A stretch of 64,000 bases of DNA from Archangium sp. (GCA_030681645.1 JAUXRX010000015.1:62001-126000), one strand, 5' to 3'. Shown: positions 42,389 to 51,914, counted from the first letter of the stretch. Translations and numbers: made by a program. Notes: generated from the letters alone by a model not told the origin.

Positions 42389-43933
42389 TCACACCTTCTT
42401 GAACGCACTCGCATCAGGCAACCCACTGCCCGCAAGGTCAGCCCCCATCGCAGTCAGCACCCCCGAATAAATATCCGGCTCGTTCGACGTCATCTTCCCC
42501 GGCACCGCAGCCCCCGTCCTCGCGTCGAAGCCATACGTGAGCGCGGTATTGGGATCGACCCCCCCGAGCACCGTGTTCCCCTTCACCATCGGCGAAATCA
42601 ACACGAAGCCGTTGTTGAGATCGTGCCCCGTGCCGAACACCGTCGCGTTCGGCTGACGCACGCGCGTGCGCCCGAAGTCGGTGGCGACGTAGATCATCGT
42701 GCGATCCCACAACGTCTCGCCGGTGGTGGTGTCGAACGGCTCGGTCTTGAGCAGCTCGATCAGCGCATCCACCGTCGACATGATCCGCGACCACATGAAG
42801 GCCTGCGTGCCGCGGTGATCGTTGTGGCTGAAGTCGAACGCCAACGGCGGGTTCGCGATGCCGCTCGCCCCCCCCAGCACCACGTTGAAGTCGGGCCCCA
42901 GCGTGACCGCGACCGACACCCGGTACTTGAGCAGCAGGAACGCCAGCGCCGCCTGACCCTGCACCGGATCGGTGAAGAACGCAGGGTACGCCGCCCTCAC
43001 CCTCGCGCCGTCCGGTGAGCTGTCCAGCCCGTACTGGGTCAGCGGAATGTTGGGCGGCATGTTCGGCAGCACGTTGAGCCTGGTGATGAGATCCATCGCC
43101 TCGATGCGCGACTGCCCCACCGTGCGCTGCTCGTTCCACCGCTTCATCGCGTCGGCGTCCTGGAAGGTCTGGCCGAACACCGACTCCGCGTCGAGCCGGT
43201 TGCGCGTCGCGCGCGCCAGCTCCATCACGTTGCGCGGCGGCGCCCCCTCGATGCCCCGCGTGCCGTCGAGCCCGAGCGGCCAGAGCGAGGGGCTCGTCAC
43301 CACCTCGCCGTAGCAGGACTCCGGCAGCGAACCGTCCGTGCCTCGCTCGGCGTAACCCGAGACCCCCATGTTGATGTTGGGCAGCGGGAAGCCGCTCCCG
43401 AACTGCAGCGCCACCACTTCCTGCAGCGTGCGCCCCCGCCACGCGCCGTTGCCCGTGAGCGCCCGCTTCTGCGCGATCACGTGGTTGACCGACGTGCCCA
43501 CCGAGGTGGCCACCAACATCTGGTCCTTGTACTTGGTGACGAAGGCCAGCTGGTCGGCGCTCACCGGAATCGGAATGCTCCCCAGGCTCGTGCCCGAGTA
43601 GCGCACCGCGCGGAACGGGCTGTTGGCCACCGCCTGCACCGACGCGTCGGGGAACGTGTTCACGTTCGCCGCGTTGTTCGATTCTGACGCGCGCACCGCC
43701 AGCAGGCTGTCGACGATGCTCGCCCCACCCGCCGCCGAGATCACCACCAGGAACTTCGGCTTGCCGTCGAGCGCGTCGCGGCGGCCACCGAGCTTCTCCA
43801 GCGATTCCGGCGTCTCGAGCGAGCGGCGGCAACCCGTCAGAAACGGCGCGAGCGTGGTGGACCCCGCCGCGCACAGCGACAGCGCGTGGAGCATCTCCCG
43901 GCGGGACAGACGACCATTCTTCTTGAGCGTCAT
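42389..43933 (-). CDS. Tat-exported DUF1501-like protein
   Basis: 514 residues. The Tat motif SRREML lies at residues 10-15, then ALSLCAAGSTTLAPFLTGC, which may also be lipidated. The domain resembles DUF1501/alkaline-phosphatase-superfamily proteins: IYVATDFGRTRV, then FGTGHDLNNGFVLISPMVKG, near residues 415-450, and DFSHNDHRGTQAFMW near 355. In this family such proteins are encoded next to planctomycete-type cytochrome proteins, as here (two genes upstream). It is the last gene of a three-gene operon. Confidence 0.72.
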   Translation of the reverse strand: MTLKKNGRLSRREMLHALSLCAAGSTTLAPFLTGCRRSLETPESLEKLGGRRDALDGKPKFLVVISAAGGASIVDSLLAVRASESNNAANVNTFPDASVQAVANSPFRAVRYSGTSLGSIPIPVSADQLAFVTKYKDQMLVATSVGTSVNHVIAQKRALTGNGAWRGRTLQEVVALQFGSGFPLPNINMGVSGYAERGTDGSLPESCYGEVVTSPSLWPLGLDGTRGIEGAPPRNVMELARATRNRLDAESVFGQTFQDADAMKRWNEQRTVGQSRIEAMDLITRLNVLPNMPPNIPLTQYGLDSSPDGARVRAAYPAFFTDPVQGQAALAFLLLKYRVSVAVTLGPDFNVVLGGASGIANPPLAFDFSHNDHRGTQAFMWSRIMSTVDALIELLKTEPFDTTTGETLWDRTMIYVATDFGRTRVRQPNATVFGTGHDLNNGFVLISPMVKGNTVLGGVDPNTALTYGFDARTGAAVPGKMTSNEPDIYSGVLTAMGADLAGSGLPDASAFKKV

Positions 43934-43946
43934 GGCTGTTTCTTCC

Positions 43947-44651
43947 TCAGTAGAAGACTGATTCGGCCGACGAGAGCACCGCGAAGCACGCGGCCTGCAT
44001 CCAGGTCTTCGCCGGCTCGGCCACCGCGGTGGCCTCGATGTCGGTGTTGAGCTGCAACAAGAGCGCGACCTCGGCCTCGGTCGGATCCCTCAGCCAGCCG
44101 CGCTGCGCCAGCTCGGTGATGGCGAGCCGCACCTCCGGGCCCGACGGGTTGCTCAACTTCCCCGCCGTGACCGGCAACGACTTGAAGACCTCCGCCGAGG
44201 CCGGCGTCGCGAGATCGAGGCTCACCCGCTTCACGCAGGCCGAGAGCGCGACCCGCTCGACCACGATCGGAGTGGTCGAGCCCGTCACCGGCGGCGCCTC
44301 GAACAGGCCCTTGCCGTACGGGTCGACGCCGCCGAGCGCCACCGGGTGCACCACGAAGGCGCACCCGTACTGCCCCAGCTCGTTGCACACCTGGTCGAAC
44401 GGAATGCCCAGCGCGACCGAATAGTCGAAGGTGAGCCGCTCGGGCCCCTTGAAGCGGAGGTTGCCCTTCGCCGACTTCGCGTAGCCCGCGTCGACGGTGC
44501 CGCCGCCACCGCCGCCAGCGCCGCCTCCGCCGCCGGTCGCCGCGCCACCACCCACGCCGCCACCGCTTCCACCGTCCTCGGTGCCGTTGATCTTTCCCGG
44601 GCAGGCCGTGAGCACCAGCACCAGCAACACCACCAATCGTTCAGGGCGCAC
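43947..44651 (-). CDS. Lipoprotein of the DUF1501/cytochrome operon
   Basis: 234 residues with lipobox Cys17 (LVLVLTACPG). A short Gly-rich linker (about 27-51) leads to a ~180-residue domain with no recognised family. It contains two to three Cys (VCNELGQYGCAF, LSACVKRV) and no CxxCH. It overlaps the di-haem gene by 11 bases and is 13 bases from the DUF1501-like gene, so it is a core member of the operon. Confidence 0.7.
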   Translation of the reverse strand: MRPERLVVLLVLVLTACPGKINGTEDGGSGGGVGGGAATGGGGGAGGGGGGTVDAGYAKSAKGNLRFKGPERLTFDYSVALGIPFDQVCNELGQYGCAFVVHPVALGGVDPYGKGLFEAPPVTGSTTPIVVERVALSACVKRVSLDLATPASAEVFKSLPVTAGKLSNPSGPEVRLAITELAQRGWLRDPTEAEVALLLQLNTDIEATAVAEPAKTWMQAACFAVLSSAESVFY

Positions 44652-46068
44652 CGTAGGCCTCCGTGCGGATGAGCTGATGCAGCATCGGCCGCACCCGGTA
44701 GTTGTGAGTGGTCTTGAGCGCCTGCCAGAGCGCGACGAACTCGGCGTTCTCTTCAGGCTGCGGCGGGTGGCCCAGCAGCAGCTTCCAGTAGTCGGTGACG
44801 GTGGCCCGCAGGAACGCGTCGGAGTTCGCCGCCACCTGCCCCCACTGCGTGAGCGAGCTGACCGGCTGGTTGAAGATGACGCCGCTCTCAGGGGTCATCG
44901 CCAGCGTGGGCCCCTGGTTCGCGAAGAACGTCTCGAGCCGGTTGGGCACGTAGCGCCCGAACTGGTTCGTGGGCCCGGTGAGGCCGTTGTAGTTGCGGTA
45001 CGGGTAGCTGAGCGGGTCGAGCGTGGCGTGACACGCGGCGCACGCGGGCGCCTGCACGCCCTTCGCGTCGTAGTCGCGGGGCTCGTTGGCCACGCTGTAG
45101 ATGCCTTCCTGCTTCGCGATGTCGAGGCCCAGGTACGCGCGGTACATCTGCGAGGCGGCGTTGCGCGGGAGCGCGGTGAACATCACGAAGTACGCCAGCG
45201 TCCACGAGGTCGTCATGTTGCCCGCGCGGTGCGGCTGATCGACCACCTGCGTGGGCAGCGAAGGCACCGCCGTGTAGACGGTGGGGTTGGTGCCGCTGCG
45301 CTGCGCGAAGAAGTCGGCGGTGAGCACCGAGCGCACGTCGTGGTCGTCGGTGTGCGAGTACGCGAAGAGCGCGTAGTCGTCGTAGTAGTCAGCCAGCGGA
45401 ATCTGCCCCTGGTCTTCTCCCGACTTGAGCGAGCCCACCGGGCGGATCTTCGGGTGCGCCAGCTTCCACAACACGCCGTTCTTCCCCCGCCAGAAGTCGG
45501 TGCCCAGGCAGCGATCGAGCTCGCCGTCGAGGTAGGTGCGCTTGAGGTCGTCGGTCGCGAGCGCCTGGAAGGTGCGCATCATTCCGTACGTCGGCGAGAA
45601 GCCGCAGAAGTCGAGCAGCACCTTCCTGTAGACGTAGCGGAGATCGTACTGGCAGACCTTGAACTGCGGGTTCGAGCCACCAGCGCAGGGGATGTCGGTG
45701 GGGAAACTGTTCGGGTCGCCGGGCAACGTGCCCCGCTGGATCTCGACCAGGTTGCTCACGTTGTCGCCGTCGCTGTCGAGCGACTCCACCGAGCCGAGCG
45801 CACCCGGCAGCGCCATCGAGAAGTCGCCGTCTGACAACGGCCGCGGCGCGCCCGGCGCCACCCACGCCTCGATCGCCGCGCCGAACACGTTCCGCTGCGG
45901 CGCCGCCACGTGGCAGTAGGTGCAGGCCGGCAACGTGCCGACGCACGCCGGCGCGGTGGGGTATTTCGCGCAGAAGACCGCGGTCGCGGGCGGCTTCGCC
46001 CAGGCGCTCGCCGAAGCCAGCAACATCAGGCCGAGCCACTTGCCGATGGATTGAGGGAGTTGCGACAC
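44641..46068 (-). CDS. Exported di-haem cytochrome-type protein
   Basis: 475 residues with a signal peptide (LGLMLLASASAWAKP). Two c-type haem motifs: CTYCH at 49-53 and CAACH at 343-347. An Asp-rich calcium-like stretch SLDSDGDNVSNLVEIQRGTLPGDPNSFP lies near 100. The second half resembles the DUF1549/DUF1588-type proteins that accompany DUF1501 in Planctomycetes and Myxococcota (DPLSYPYRNYNGLTG after the haem). It is the first gene of the operon, divergent from the copper monooxygenase-like gene. Confidence 0.78.
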   Translation of the reverse strand: MSQLPQSIGKWLGLMLLASASAWAKPPATAVFCAKYPTAPACVGTLPACTYCHVAAPQRNVFGAAIEAWVAPGAPRPLSDGDFSMALPGALGSVESLDSDGDNVSNLVEIQRGTLPGDPNSFPTDIPCAGGSNPQFKVCQYDLRYVYRKVLLDFCGFSPTYGMMRTFQALATDDLKRTYLDGELDRCLGTDFWRGKNGVLWKLAHPKIRPVGSLKSGEDQGQIPLADYYDDYALFAYSHTDDHDVRSVLTADFFAQRSGTNPTVYTAVPSLPTQVVDQPHRAGNMTTSWTLAYFVMFTALPRNAASQMYRAYLGLDIAKQEGIYSVANEPRDYDAKGVQAPACAACHATLDPLSYPYRNYNGLTGPTNQFGRYVPNRLETFFANQGPTLAMTPESGVIFNQPVSSLTQWGQVAANSDAFLRATVTDYWKLLLGHPPQPEENAEFVALWQALKTTHNYRVRPMLHQLIRTEAYGAP

Positions 46069-46218
46069 GCGACCTCCGGTGCAGAAATGGGCTGCGGAAT
46101 GGACACGCTAACCCGGACGAAACGCAAAAGTAGCGCAGGGGTCTTGAGGTGCGCGTCGATCTCCCGAAGGACAACCGGGCGGAAATGTTCGGGGGGCCAG
46201 GGCCATGGGCATAAAGAT

Positions 46219-46230
46219 GACCGATCGGTC
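46219..46230. promoter_or_regulatory. Perfect 12-base palindrome, operator candidate
   Basis: GACCGATCGGTC lies in the divergent intergenic region between the di-haem operon and the copper monooxygenase-like gene, 37 bases before the latter's ATG. Its extension (AAGAT and TTGAA flanks) and form suit a TetR-family site. No TetR gene is in the window; the nearest regulator is the LysR gene at 47561-48502. Confidence 0.5.
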
Positions 46231-46266
46231 TTGAATTCTGACCCTGCCTCGCCGACCCTCCGGTCC

Positions 46267-47571
46267 ATGCTCTGCTCCCAGACGCGAGTTCTCCTCGTCG
46301 CGCTCCCGCTGACGTTGTGGGCCTGCACCCCGCCGCCTGCGCCGCAGGTGACGACCTGGCACAAGGACGTGGCGCCGATCATCGAGCGCAAGTGCGCCAC
46401 CTGCCACGAGCCGGGCAACATCGCGCCGTTCTCGCTGCGCACGCTCGCCGACTGGAAGGCGGTCGAGCCCCAGGCGCTCGACGCCATCCGCGCCGGGCGC
46501 ATGCCGCCGTTTCCGGGCAAGCAGTCGTGCGCTGACTACGCGCCGACGCAGGCGCTGGCCGCCGAGCAGCGAGAGGTGATCGAGAAGTGGGTGGCAGAAG
46601 GCGCGCTCGAGGGCGCCGAGGCCGACTTCGTCCCGTTGCCCGGCGCGGTCGACCGGCTCACCCGGGTCGATCTCTCGCTGCCGATGAAGGAAGCCTTCAC
46701 CCCCACGCAGTCACCCGACGAGTACCGCTGCTTCCTCATCGACTGGCCGTACGACGTGCCGAAGTACATCACCGGCTACGAGCTCAGGCCCGGCATCAAG
46801 GCGATGGTGCACCACGCCGACATCTTCTTCCTCAACCCCACCGTGGTGGCGGAATGGGAGCGCCGCGACGCCGCCGAGGCCGGGCCCGGGTGGGAGTGCT
46901 ACTCCATTCCCATCGGGCAGGAGGGCTCGTGGATCGGCACCTACGTGCCGGGCAACCGCGGCGTCGACTTCCCCGAGGGCACGGGCTTGAAGGTGCCGGT
47001 GGGCGCGAAGATCTACGTGCAGGTTCACTACAACACCCTCAACGGAGAGGTCGGCCCCGACGTCTCCACCCTCGACCTGCGCCTCGAGGACAAGGTGCGC
47101 CGCCAGGCCGGCGTGCAGGCGGTGAGCGACCCGAACTGGATCACCCAGCGCACCATGAGCATCCCGGCGAACCAGAAAGACGTGACGCACCGCTTCGACA
47201 TCGACGCCACCATGTTCGCGTCGATCATCAACCAGAACTTCGTCGATGGCCGGCCGCTCAAGCTCTACGCCACCACCATGCACCTGCATCAGCTGGGGCA
47301 GTCGGCGAAGCTCGAGATCCTCCGCGCCGACGGCACCACCACCTGCGGCGTCGACATTCCGAAGTGGGACTTCCACTGGCAGCTCGCGTACACGCTCGAG
47401 GAACCCATCGTGATCAACCCGGGTGATCAGCTCTCGGTGTCATGCACCTGGGACAACACGGCCGCGAACCAGCCGGTGATCAACGGGCAGCGGGTGGTGC
47501 CGCGAGATCGCAACTGGGGCGCACGCACCCAGGACGAGATGTGCGTCGCCGGCATCTACGTCACCCAGTAG
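46267..47571 (+). CDS. Copper type II monooxygenase-like lipoprotein with cytochrome c domain
   Basis: 434 residues. Lipobox Cys20 (LTLWACTPP). The cytochrome c motif CATCH (KCATCHEPGNIAPFSLRT) lies near residue 44. A PHM/dopamine-beta-monooxygenase-like core then follows, with copper-ligand candidates in AMVHHADIFFL, the VQVHYNTLNG segment and TTMHLHQLGQSAKLEI, all in the expected order. Fusion of haem c with the copper domain is known in Myxococcota and Planctomycetes. The substrate is unknown. The gene converges on the LysR gene with an 11-base overlap. Confidence 0.8.
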   Translation: MLCSQTRVLLVALPLTLWACTPPPAPQVTTWHKDVAPIIERKCATCHEPGNIAPFSLRTLADWKAVEPQALDAIRAGRMPPFPGKQSCADYAPTQALAAEQREVIEKWVAEGALEGAEADFVPLPGAVDRLTRVDLSLPMKEAFTPTQSPDEYRCFLIDWPYDVPKYITGYELRPGIKAMVHHADIFFLNPTVVAEWERRDAAEAGPGWECYSIPIGQEGSWIGTYVPGNRGVDFPEGTGLKVPVGAKIYVQVHYNTLNGEVGPDVSTLDLRLEDKVRRQAGVQAVSDPNWITQRTMSIPANQKDVTHRFDIDATMFASIINQNFVDGRPLKLYATTMHLHQLGQSAKLEILRADGTTTCGVDIPKWDFHWQLAYTLEEPIVINPGDQLSVSCTWDNTAANQPVINGQRVVPRDRNWGARTQDEMCVAGIYVTQ

Positions 47572-48502
47572 GCCCAAAGGTTGGCCCTCTCCCCGCCCCT
47601 CTCCCCCTCAAAGAGAGGGAGACACGGCACAGCGCCGCGAACGCCGCCGCCGCGCGCGTCGGCACCCTCGGCATCACCAGGCCCACCATCCTCCGTTCGG
47701 CGCCGAGCAGCGGCACCGCGACCAGCTTCTTCTCCGCCCGCACCGCGAGCTGGGGCACCACCGAGATCCCGAAGTCGAGCTCCACCAGCCGCTTGAGCAC
47801 CTCGAGGCTGCTCATCTCCATCGCGACGCGGGGCGTGAGCTGTTCCACCGCGAAGTGCCGCTCGAGCCACGCGCGTGACGCGGTGGTGCGATCGAGCAAC
47901 ACCAACGGGAACTTCGCCAGCTCCGAGAGCCGCACCTTCGACTTCTTCGCCAGCGCGTGACCCCGCGGAACGATCACCACGTCGCGCTGCTCCACCAGCG
48001 GCACCTGGGTCAGCGCCTCCACCCCGGCCGAGCCGCGCGGCAGCGGCAACGAGACGACGCCCAGGTCGAGCTCGCGCGCCGCCACCTTCTCGGCGATCGC
48101 AGGTGAGGGCCGGTTGTCGAGCCGCAGCTCCACGCCCGGGTGCGCCTTGCGGAACGCCGCGAACACGGGCGGCAGCACGTGGGTGGCCAGCGTGTCGGTC
48201 GCGCCCAGGCAGAGCGTGCCGGTGACGACCTGATCGAGCTGCTGCAGCGCGGCGCGGGTCTGTTCCAGCGCGTCGAGCACACCCGCTGCGTGGCGCTCGA
48301 GCGCCTCGCCCGCCTCGGTCAGCCTCAGCTTCCGGCTCGAACGATCGAACAGCGCCTGCCCGACGTCGGCCTCGAGCGCCGCGATGCTCTGGCTGACCGA
48401 AGACTGGGTGAGGCCCAGCGCGCGCGCCGCCGCAGAGAAGCCACCCAGCCGCAGCACCGCGTCGAACAGCCTGAGACGATCGCTGCGCAGCTCGAGCTTC
48501 AT
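47561..48502 (-). CDS. LysR-family transcriptional regulator
   Basis: 313 residues. Helix-turn-helix at about 8-65 (RLFDAVLRLGGFSAAARALGLTQSSVSQSI), then a periplasmic-binding-like effector domain (about 95-295; LCLGATDTLATHVLPPVFAAF). The last ~20 residues (SLRGRGAGRGPTFGP) are encoded by an intergenic CCCTCTCCCC repeat, so the natural end was probably nearer 47620. Its target may be the copper monooxygenase gene or the kinase gene it faces. Confidence 0.85.
   Translation of the reverse strand: MKLELRSDRLRLFDAVLRLGGFSAAARALGLTQSSVSQSIAALEADVGQALFDRSSRKLRLTEAGEALERHAAGVLDALEQTRAALQQLDQVVTGTLCLGATDTLATHVLPPVFAAFRKAHPGVELRLDNRPSPAIAEKVAARELDLGVVSLPLPRGSAGVEALTQVPLVEQRDVVIVPRGHALAKKSKVRLSELAKFPLVLLDRTTASRAWLERHFAVEQLTPRVAMEMSSLEVLKRLVELDFGISVVPQLAVRAEKKLVAVPLLGAERRMVGLVMPRVPTRAAAAFAALCRVSLSLRGRGAGRGPTFGPTG
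47581..47625. repeat. CCCTCTCCCC-type intergenic repeat
   Basis: Contains two CCCTCTCCCC-like runs and a small CTCT-AAA-GAGAG hairpin. The same motif ends the element at 20050-20171. It lies in the tail of the LysR frame and beyond the end of the convergent monooxygenase-like gene. Confidence 0.5.
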
Positions 48503-48662
48503 CGGCCCCGGCTTACCACCCCTCCGATTTGGTTGAGCCGGAGCCCAATTTGATGGACCCGGCCCTCCAAGCGACCGGACTCCGGTGACAAGTGACCGCG
48601 GCCCACGAGTTGCTTTGAGGTGCCTCGCCGCACTCACCCGAAGGCCAGCCGGGAGGTTCCCC

Positions 48663-50066
48663 ATGTCGACGTTGATCTCTGGCAGCGAGCTCGCCCCCAT
48701 CCTGCTGCACCAGGTGGTGCCGCCGGCCCTCGCCCCGACGATGACCTCGCTGCTCCCCGCGCCTTCCGGGTCCGACGGGTTGTCCATCGGCTCGACGCTC
48801 GGCGCCTACATCATCGAGCGGGAGCTCGGCGCGGGCTCGATGGGCCACGTGTACCAGGCGCTGCACCAGCGGCTGGGCCGGCGCGTCGCGCTCAAGGTGC
48901 TGCGCACCGAGCTGCTGGGAGAACCCAGCCTGGTCGAGCGCTTCCTGCAGGAAGGCCGGGCCGTCAACCAGATCGACCACGCGAACATCGTCGAGGTGCA
49001 CGACTACGTCGAGGAACGCGGCAGCGTGTACTGCGTGATGGAATTGCTCGAAGGGCAGACCCTGGCCGAACGAATGGAGCAGGGCCCGTCGTCCCTCGAG
49101 AGCATCCACTCGATGGCCCTGCAGATCGCCTCGGCGCTCGGGGCCTCGCACGCCGCGGGCGTGGTGCACCGCGATCTCAAGCCAGACAACATCTTCCTCG
49201 TCAGCCGCGAAGGCCGCGACGACTGGGTGAAGGTGCTCGACTTCGGCATCGCCAAGTGCACCAGCGTCTTGAGCACCATCCAGACGGCGCAGGGCTCGGT
49301 GCTCGGCACCCCCCGCTACATGGCCCCGGAACAGGTCGCCGGGTGCACCGTCGATGGCCGCGCCGACATCTACGCGCTCGGGACCATCCTCCACGAGCTG
49401 ATCTGCGGCCAGGCGCCCTTCGAGGCGTCGTCCTTCGGCCAGCTCGCCGCCGACATCATCAACCAGAGCCCGCCGCCGCTGCCGGGCATGACCGCCGGCC
49501 ACGAGCCGGTGCCCCCCGCCCTGGCGTCGTTGATCGCCGCCTGTCTCTCGAAGCAGCCCTCGGCTCGCCCGCCCACGATGGAGGCCGTCGGAGCAGCCCT
49601 CACCCAGCCCACACCGCGGCCACGCAGGCGGCCCCGCTTCACCGGCCTGGCGATGCTGGCCGGCCTCACCCTGGTGCTGAGCTCGGGCGCCGGCCTCTCG
49701 TCGCCGGAGGCCATCGCGGCCCCTGCGCCGACCGGGATGACCGGGATGACCATGATGACCGAGCGCTCCGAGGTGACCGCCGCCGAGGTGGAAGAGGTGA
49801 CGCTGTGGGTCGAGACGCAGCCCCCGGGCGCGCTCGTCTCGCGGCTCGACACCGGCGAGACCCTCGGCCGCACGCCCCTCGAGGTGCGGGTCGAACGCGC
49901 CGCGAACGTCCCGCTGCGCATCGAGCTCGAGGGCCACACCACCCTCGAGCGCGACGTGTCGATCGAAGAGAGCCAGCGGCTCGAGTACATGCTGCAGCCG
50001 CCCCCGAAGACGTTTGCCCAGGCCTCCCGCAGAGCGGTGACCGATGGCGTCCTCGACCCGTACTGA
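48663..50066 (+). CDS. Ser/Thr protein kinase with PEGA domain
   Basis: 467 residues from the ATG at 48663; an in-frame start at 48585 is possible. Kinase domain at about 40-300: GAGSMGHVYQA (P-loop), VALKVL (Lys), VVHRDLKPDNIFLV, KVLDFGIAK (DFG), and TPRYMAPEQVAG. It is a complete active PknB/Hanks-type kinase. A single membrane segment lies at about 325-345 (GLAMLAGLTLVLSSGAGL). A PEGA domain (TQPPGALVSRLDTGETLGRT) follows outside. The kinase transcript continues into two envelope genes, overlapping the first by 23 bases. Confidence 0.9.
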   Translation: MSTLISGSELAPILLHQVVPPALAPTMTSLLPAPSGSDGLSIGSTLGAYIIERELGAGSMGHVYQALHQRLGRRVALKVLRTELLGEPSLVERFLQEGRAVNQIDHANIVEVHDYVEERGSVYCVMELLEGQTLAERMEQGPSSLESIHSMALQIASALGASHAAGVVHRDLKPDNIFLVSREGRDDWVKVLDFGIAKCTSVLSTIQTAQGSVLGTPRYMAPEQVAGCTVDGRADIYALGTILHELICGQAPFEASSFGQLAADIINQSPPPLPGMTAGHEPVPPALASLIAACLSKQPSARPPTMEAVGAALTQPTPRPRRRPRFTGLAMLAGLTLVLSSGAGLSSPEAIAAPAPTGMTGMTMMTERSEVTAAEVEEVTLWVETQPPGALVSRLDTGETLGRTPLEVRVERAANVPLRIELEGHTTLERDVSIEESQRLEYMLQPPPKTFAQASRRAVTDGVLDPY

Positions 50067-50628
50067 GCTCAGCGCCTGCCTCGTGCTCGTGCTCTTCGCC
50101 GGCACGGGCGCTCACGCCCAGGTGCCCGACGACGCCGAGGCGAGGGCGGCCGCGCTGCTGGGCCGAAAGGCCTTCGAGGCCGGTGACTTCGACACGGCCA
50201 TCCTCCGGTACGAAGAGGCGCGTCAGCTCAAGGCGGCGCCTGGCCTGCTCTTCAACCTCGCCCAGAGCCACCGCCGGGCAGGCCACCTCGAGCTGGCGGT
50301 CTTCTACTTCCGCGGCTACCTCGAGTCAGATCCACCAGAACACCAGGCGCGGGTCGTCGAGGCGCTGCTGCAGCGGGTGCAGACCGAGCGCCAGCTGGCC
50401 GTCGATCTCGAGCGCCTCGAGCTCGAGCGCACCCGCGTGGCGCTCGCCCAGAGCCAGCTCTCGACGGCGCTGTGTGCCGAGCTGCCTCCGGCCCCGCCCC
50501 CCATCACCAGCCGCTGGTGGTTCTGGGGCATCGTCGGCGCGGTGGCGACCGGCACGGTGGTCGCCGTCGCGGTGGCCGCCTCACCTCACCCGGCCCCCAC
50601 CACCTTCACGAGCATCAACGCCCGATGA
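50044..50628 (+). CDS. Exported TPR-like membrane protein of the kinase operon
   Basis: 194 residues. Signal peptide (ACLVLVLFAGTGAHAQ), then a TPR pair (AALLGRKAFEAGDFDTAILR, LFNLAQSHRRAGHLELAVFY), a helical linker and a membrane segment at about 156-180 (WWFWGIVGAVATGTVVAVAVAA). This layout is common after PEGA kinases in myxobacteria. It overlaps both neighbours, the kinase by 23 bases and the lipoprotein by ATGA. Confidence 0.78.
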   Translation: MASSTRTELSACLVLVLFAGTGAHAQVPDDAEARAAALLGRKAFEAGDFDTAILRYEEARQLKAAPGLLFNLAQSHRRAGHLELAVFYFRGYLESDPPEHQARVVEALLQRVQTERQLAVDLERLELERTRVALAQSQLSTALCAELPPAPPPITSRWWFWGIVGAVATGTVVAVAVAASPHPAPTTFTSINAR

Positions 50629-51332
50629 GGGCCCTCTGGCTCGGGGGCGCGCTGCTGCTGGTCTCGTGCGACGCGAGCCGCCTCAACGGCACGGCGCTGC
50701 TGATCACCGCACACGCAGGAAGTACCCCCCTCGAGCAGCTCCGCTACCAGGCGACCGACGAGCAGGGCCTCCTCACCTTCGGCCCCGAGCTCCGTCCCGA
50801 GGTGCCGGCCGGCCGCCAGCCGAGCATCACCGCGGTGCGCGTGTTGCTCCCCGACTCGGCCGACGGCCAGGTCCTCGAGGTACTCGTCGAGGGGCTGATC
50901 GGCCAGGCCGTCGTGCTCGACGGCCGCGCGCTGGTGCGGGTCGAGCAGGGCCTCGAGGCGGCGGTGACCATCGCGCTGGCGGCGCCAGCGCACGGCTGCG
51001 CAGACTGCGCCGGCTGTTGCTCGCCCGCGGAGACCTGCCTGAGCGCGACGGCGAGCGCGTGCGGGGTGGGTGGCGCCGCCTGCGTCGGCTGCGACCGCAA
51101 CGTGGCAGACGGCTGTGCAGCCGATGGGACGTGCGCCTGCGGCGCCCAGGGCCCGTGTGGCGAGGGCACCCGCTGCAGCGGCGGCACGTGCGTGTGTGAC
51201 GCGGCGAGCTGCGGGGGGTGCTGCACCGGAGCCGGGCAGTGCCTCAGCGGCACCAGCAGATCGTCGTGTGGGCTGGGCGGCGCCACCTGCGGGCCGTGCG
51301 AGCGGCGCTGCACCCGAGGCGCCTGTGAGTGA
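50625..51332 (+). CDS. Cys-rich lipoprotein of the kinase operon
   Basis: 235 residues with lipobox Cys15 (LLLVSCDAS). A beta-rich domain spans 20-115, then a Cys-rich C-terminal half (about 120-235) with repeated CCxxxxxC patterns: CADCAGCCSPAETC, CVCDAASCGGCCTGAGQC. The repeats resemble those in the propeller lipoproteins of this window. It is the third gene of the operon; function unknown. Confidence 0.75.
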   Translation: MRALWLGGALLLVSCDASRLNGTALLITAHAGSTPLEQLRYQATDEQGLLTFGPELRPEVPAGRQPSITAVRVLLPDSADGQVLEVLVEGLIGQAVVLDGRALVRVEQGLEAAVTIALAAPAHGCADCAGCCSPAETCLSATASACGVGGAACVGCDRNVADGCAADGTCACGAQGPCGEGTRCSGGTCVCDAASCGGCCTGAGQCLSGTSRSSCGLGGATCGPCERRCTRGACE

Positions 51333-51339
51333 AGCCCCG

Positions 51340-51864
51340 TCAGCGCTTGGTCAGCTGCGCCGCTTCGCTCCTGAGGCGGGAGAGGAAGCCGGCGACGTCG
51401 TAGTAGGTGAGCTGCACCTCGCCTGCGAGCACCTGCGCGCCGGAGCGCAGCGGGTAGTCCTGCCCGACGCCTGCGGGTGCGTCGTCGATCGCGGTGAGCG
51501 CGTTCGAAGCGGGCAGCACGTTGAGCGCCCAGGCGCTGTCGTTGAAGGTGAGCGTGAGGTGTTCACGCGAGAGCGTGAGGTCGTTGATGAAGATGTCGCT
51601 GTCGGAAGCGCGCCCGACCGACAGGCCCGCGCCGGGCTCGCCCTTCAGCTCGAAGCACAACGCGTCCGAGCCCACCGGCCAGTGCGCGGCGCGGCTCTGG
51701 GGCTGGTGCGTGGTGGCGGTGTTGGCCTCGAGGGTCGACCGGGCGGCGCGCCAGGCCCCCGGTTCCCAGATCAGCCAGCTGCACGGGTGACGGCCGGGAA
51801 AGGCGTCGAGCAGGAACAGGTACTGCCGGACGAGGAGCGAGAGCATGTACGAAGGGGCCGGCAT
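51340..51864 (-). CDS. FHA-domain protein
   Basis: 174 residues. The FHA domain is in the C-terminal half: LSVGRASDSDIFINDLTLSREHLTLTF carries the GR, S, N-D and SRxH phosphothreonine-binding residues (near 80-105). There is no membrane segment. FHA domains bind phospho-Thr peptides, so the kinase encoded just upstream on the opposite strand is a likely partner. It is convergent with the lipoprotein gene. Confidence 0.85.
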   Translation of the reverse strand: MPAPSYMLSLLVRQYLFLLDAFPGRHPCSWLIWEPGAWRAARSTLEANTATTHQPQSRAAHWPVGSDALCFELKGEPGAGLSVGRASDSDIFINDLTLSREHLTLTFNDSAWALNVLPASNALTAIDDAPAGVGQDYPLRSGAQVLAGEVQLTYYDVAGFLSRLRSEAAQLTKR

Positions 51865-51914
51865 CGGGTCGAGCCTAACCCCGCGCGGCCCGCGGTGCCC
51901 TGCCGGGTGAGCGA

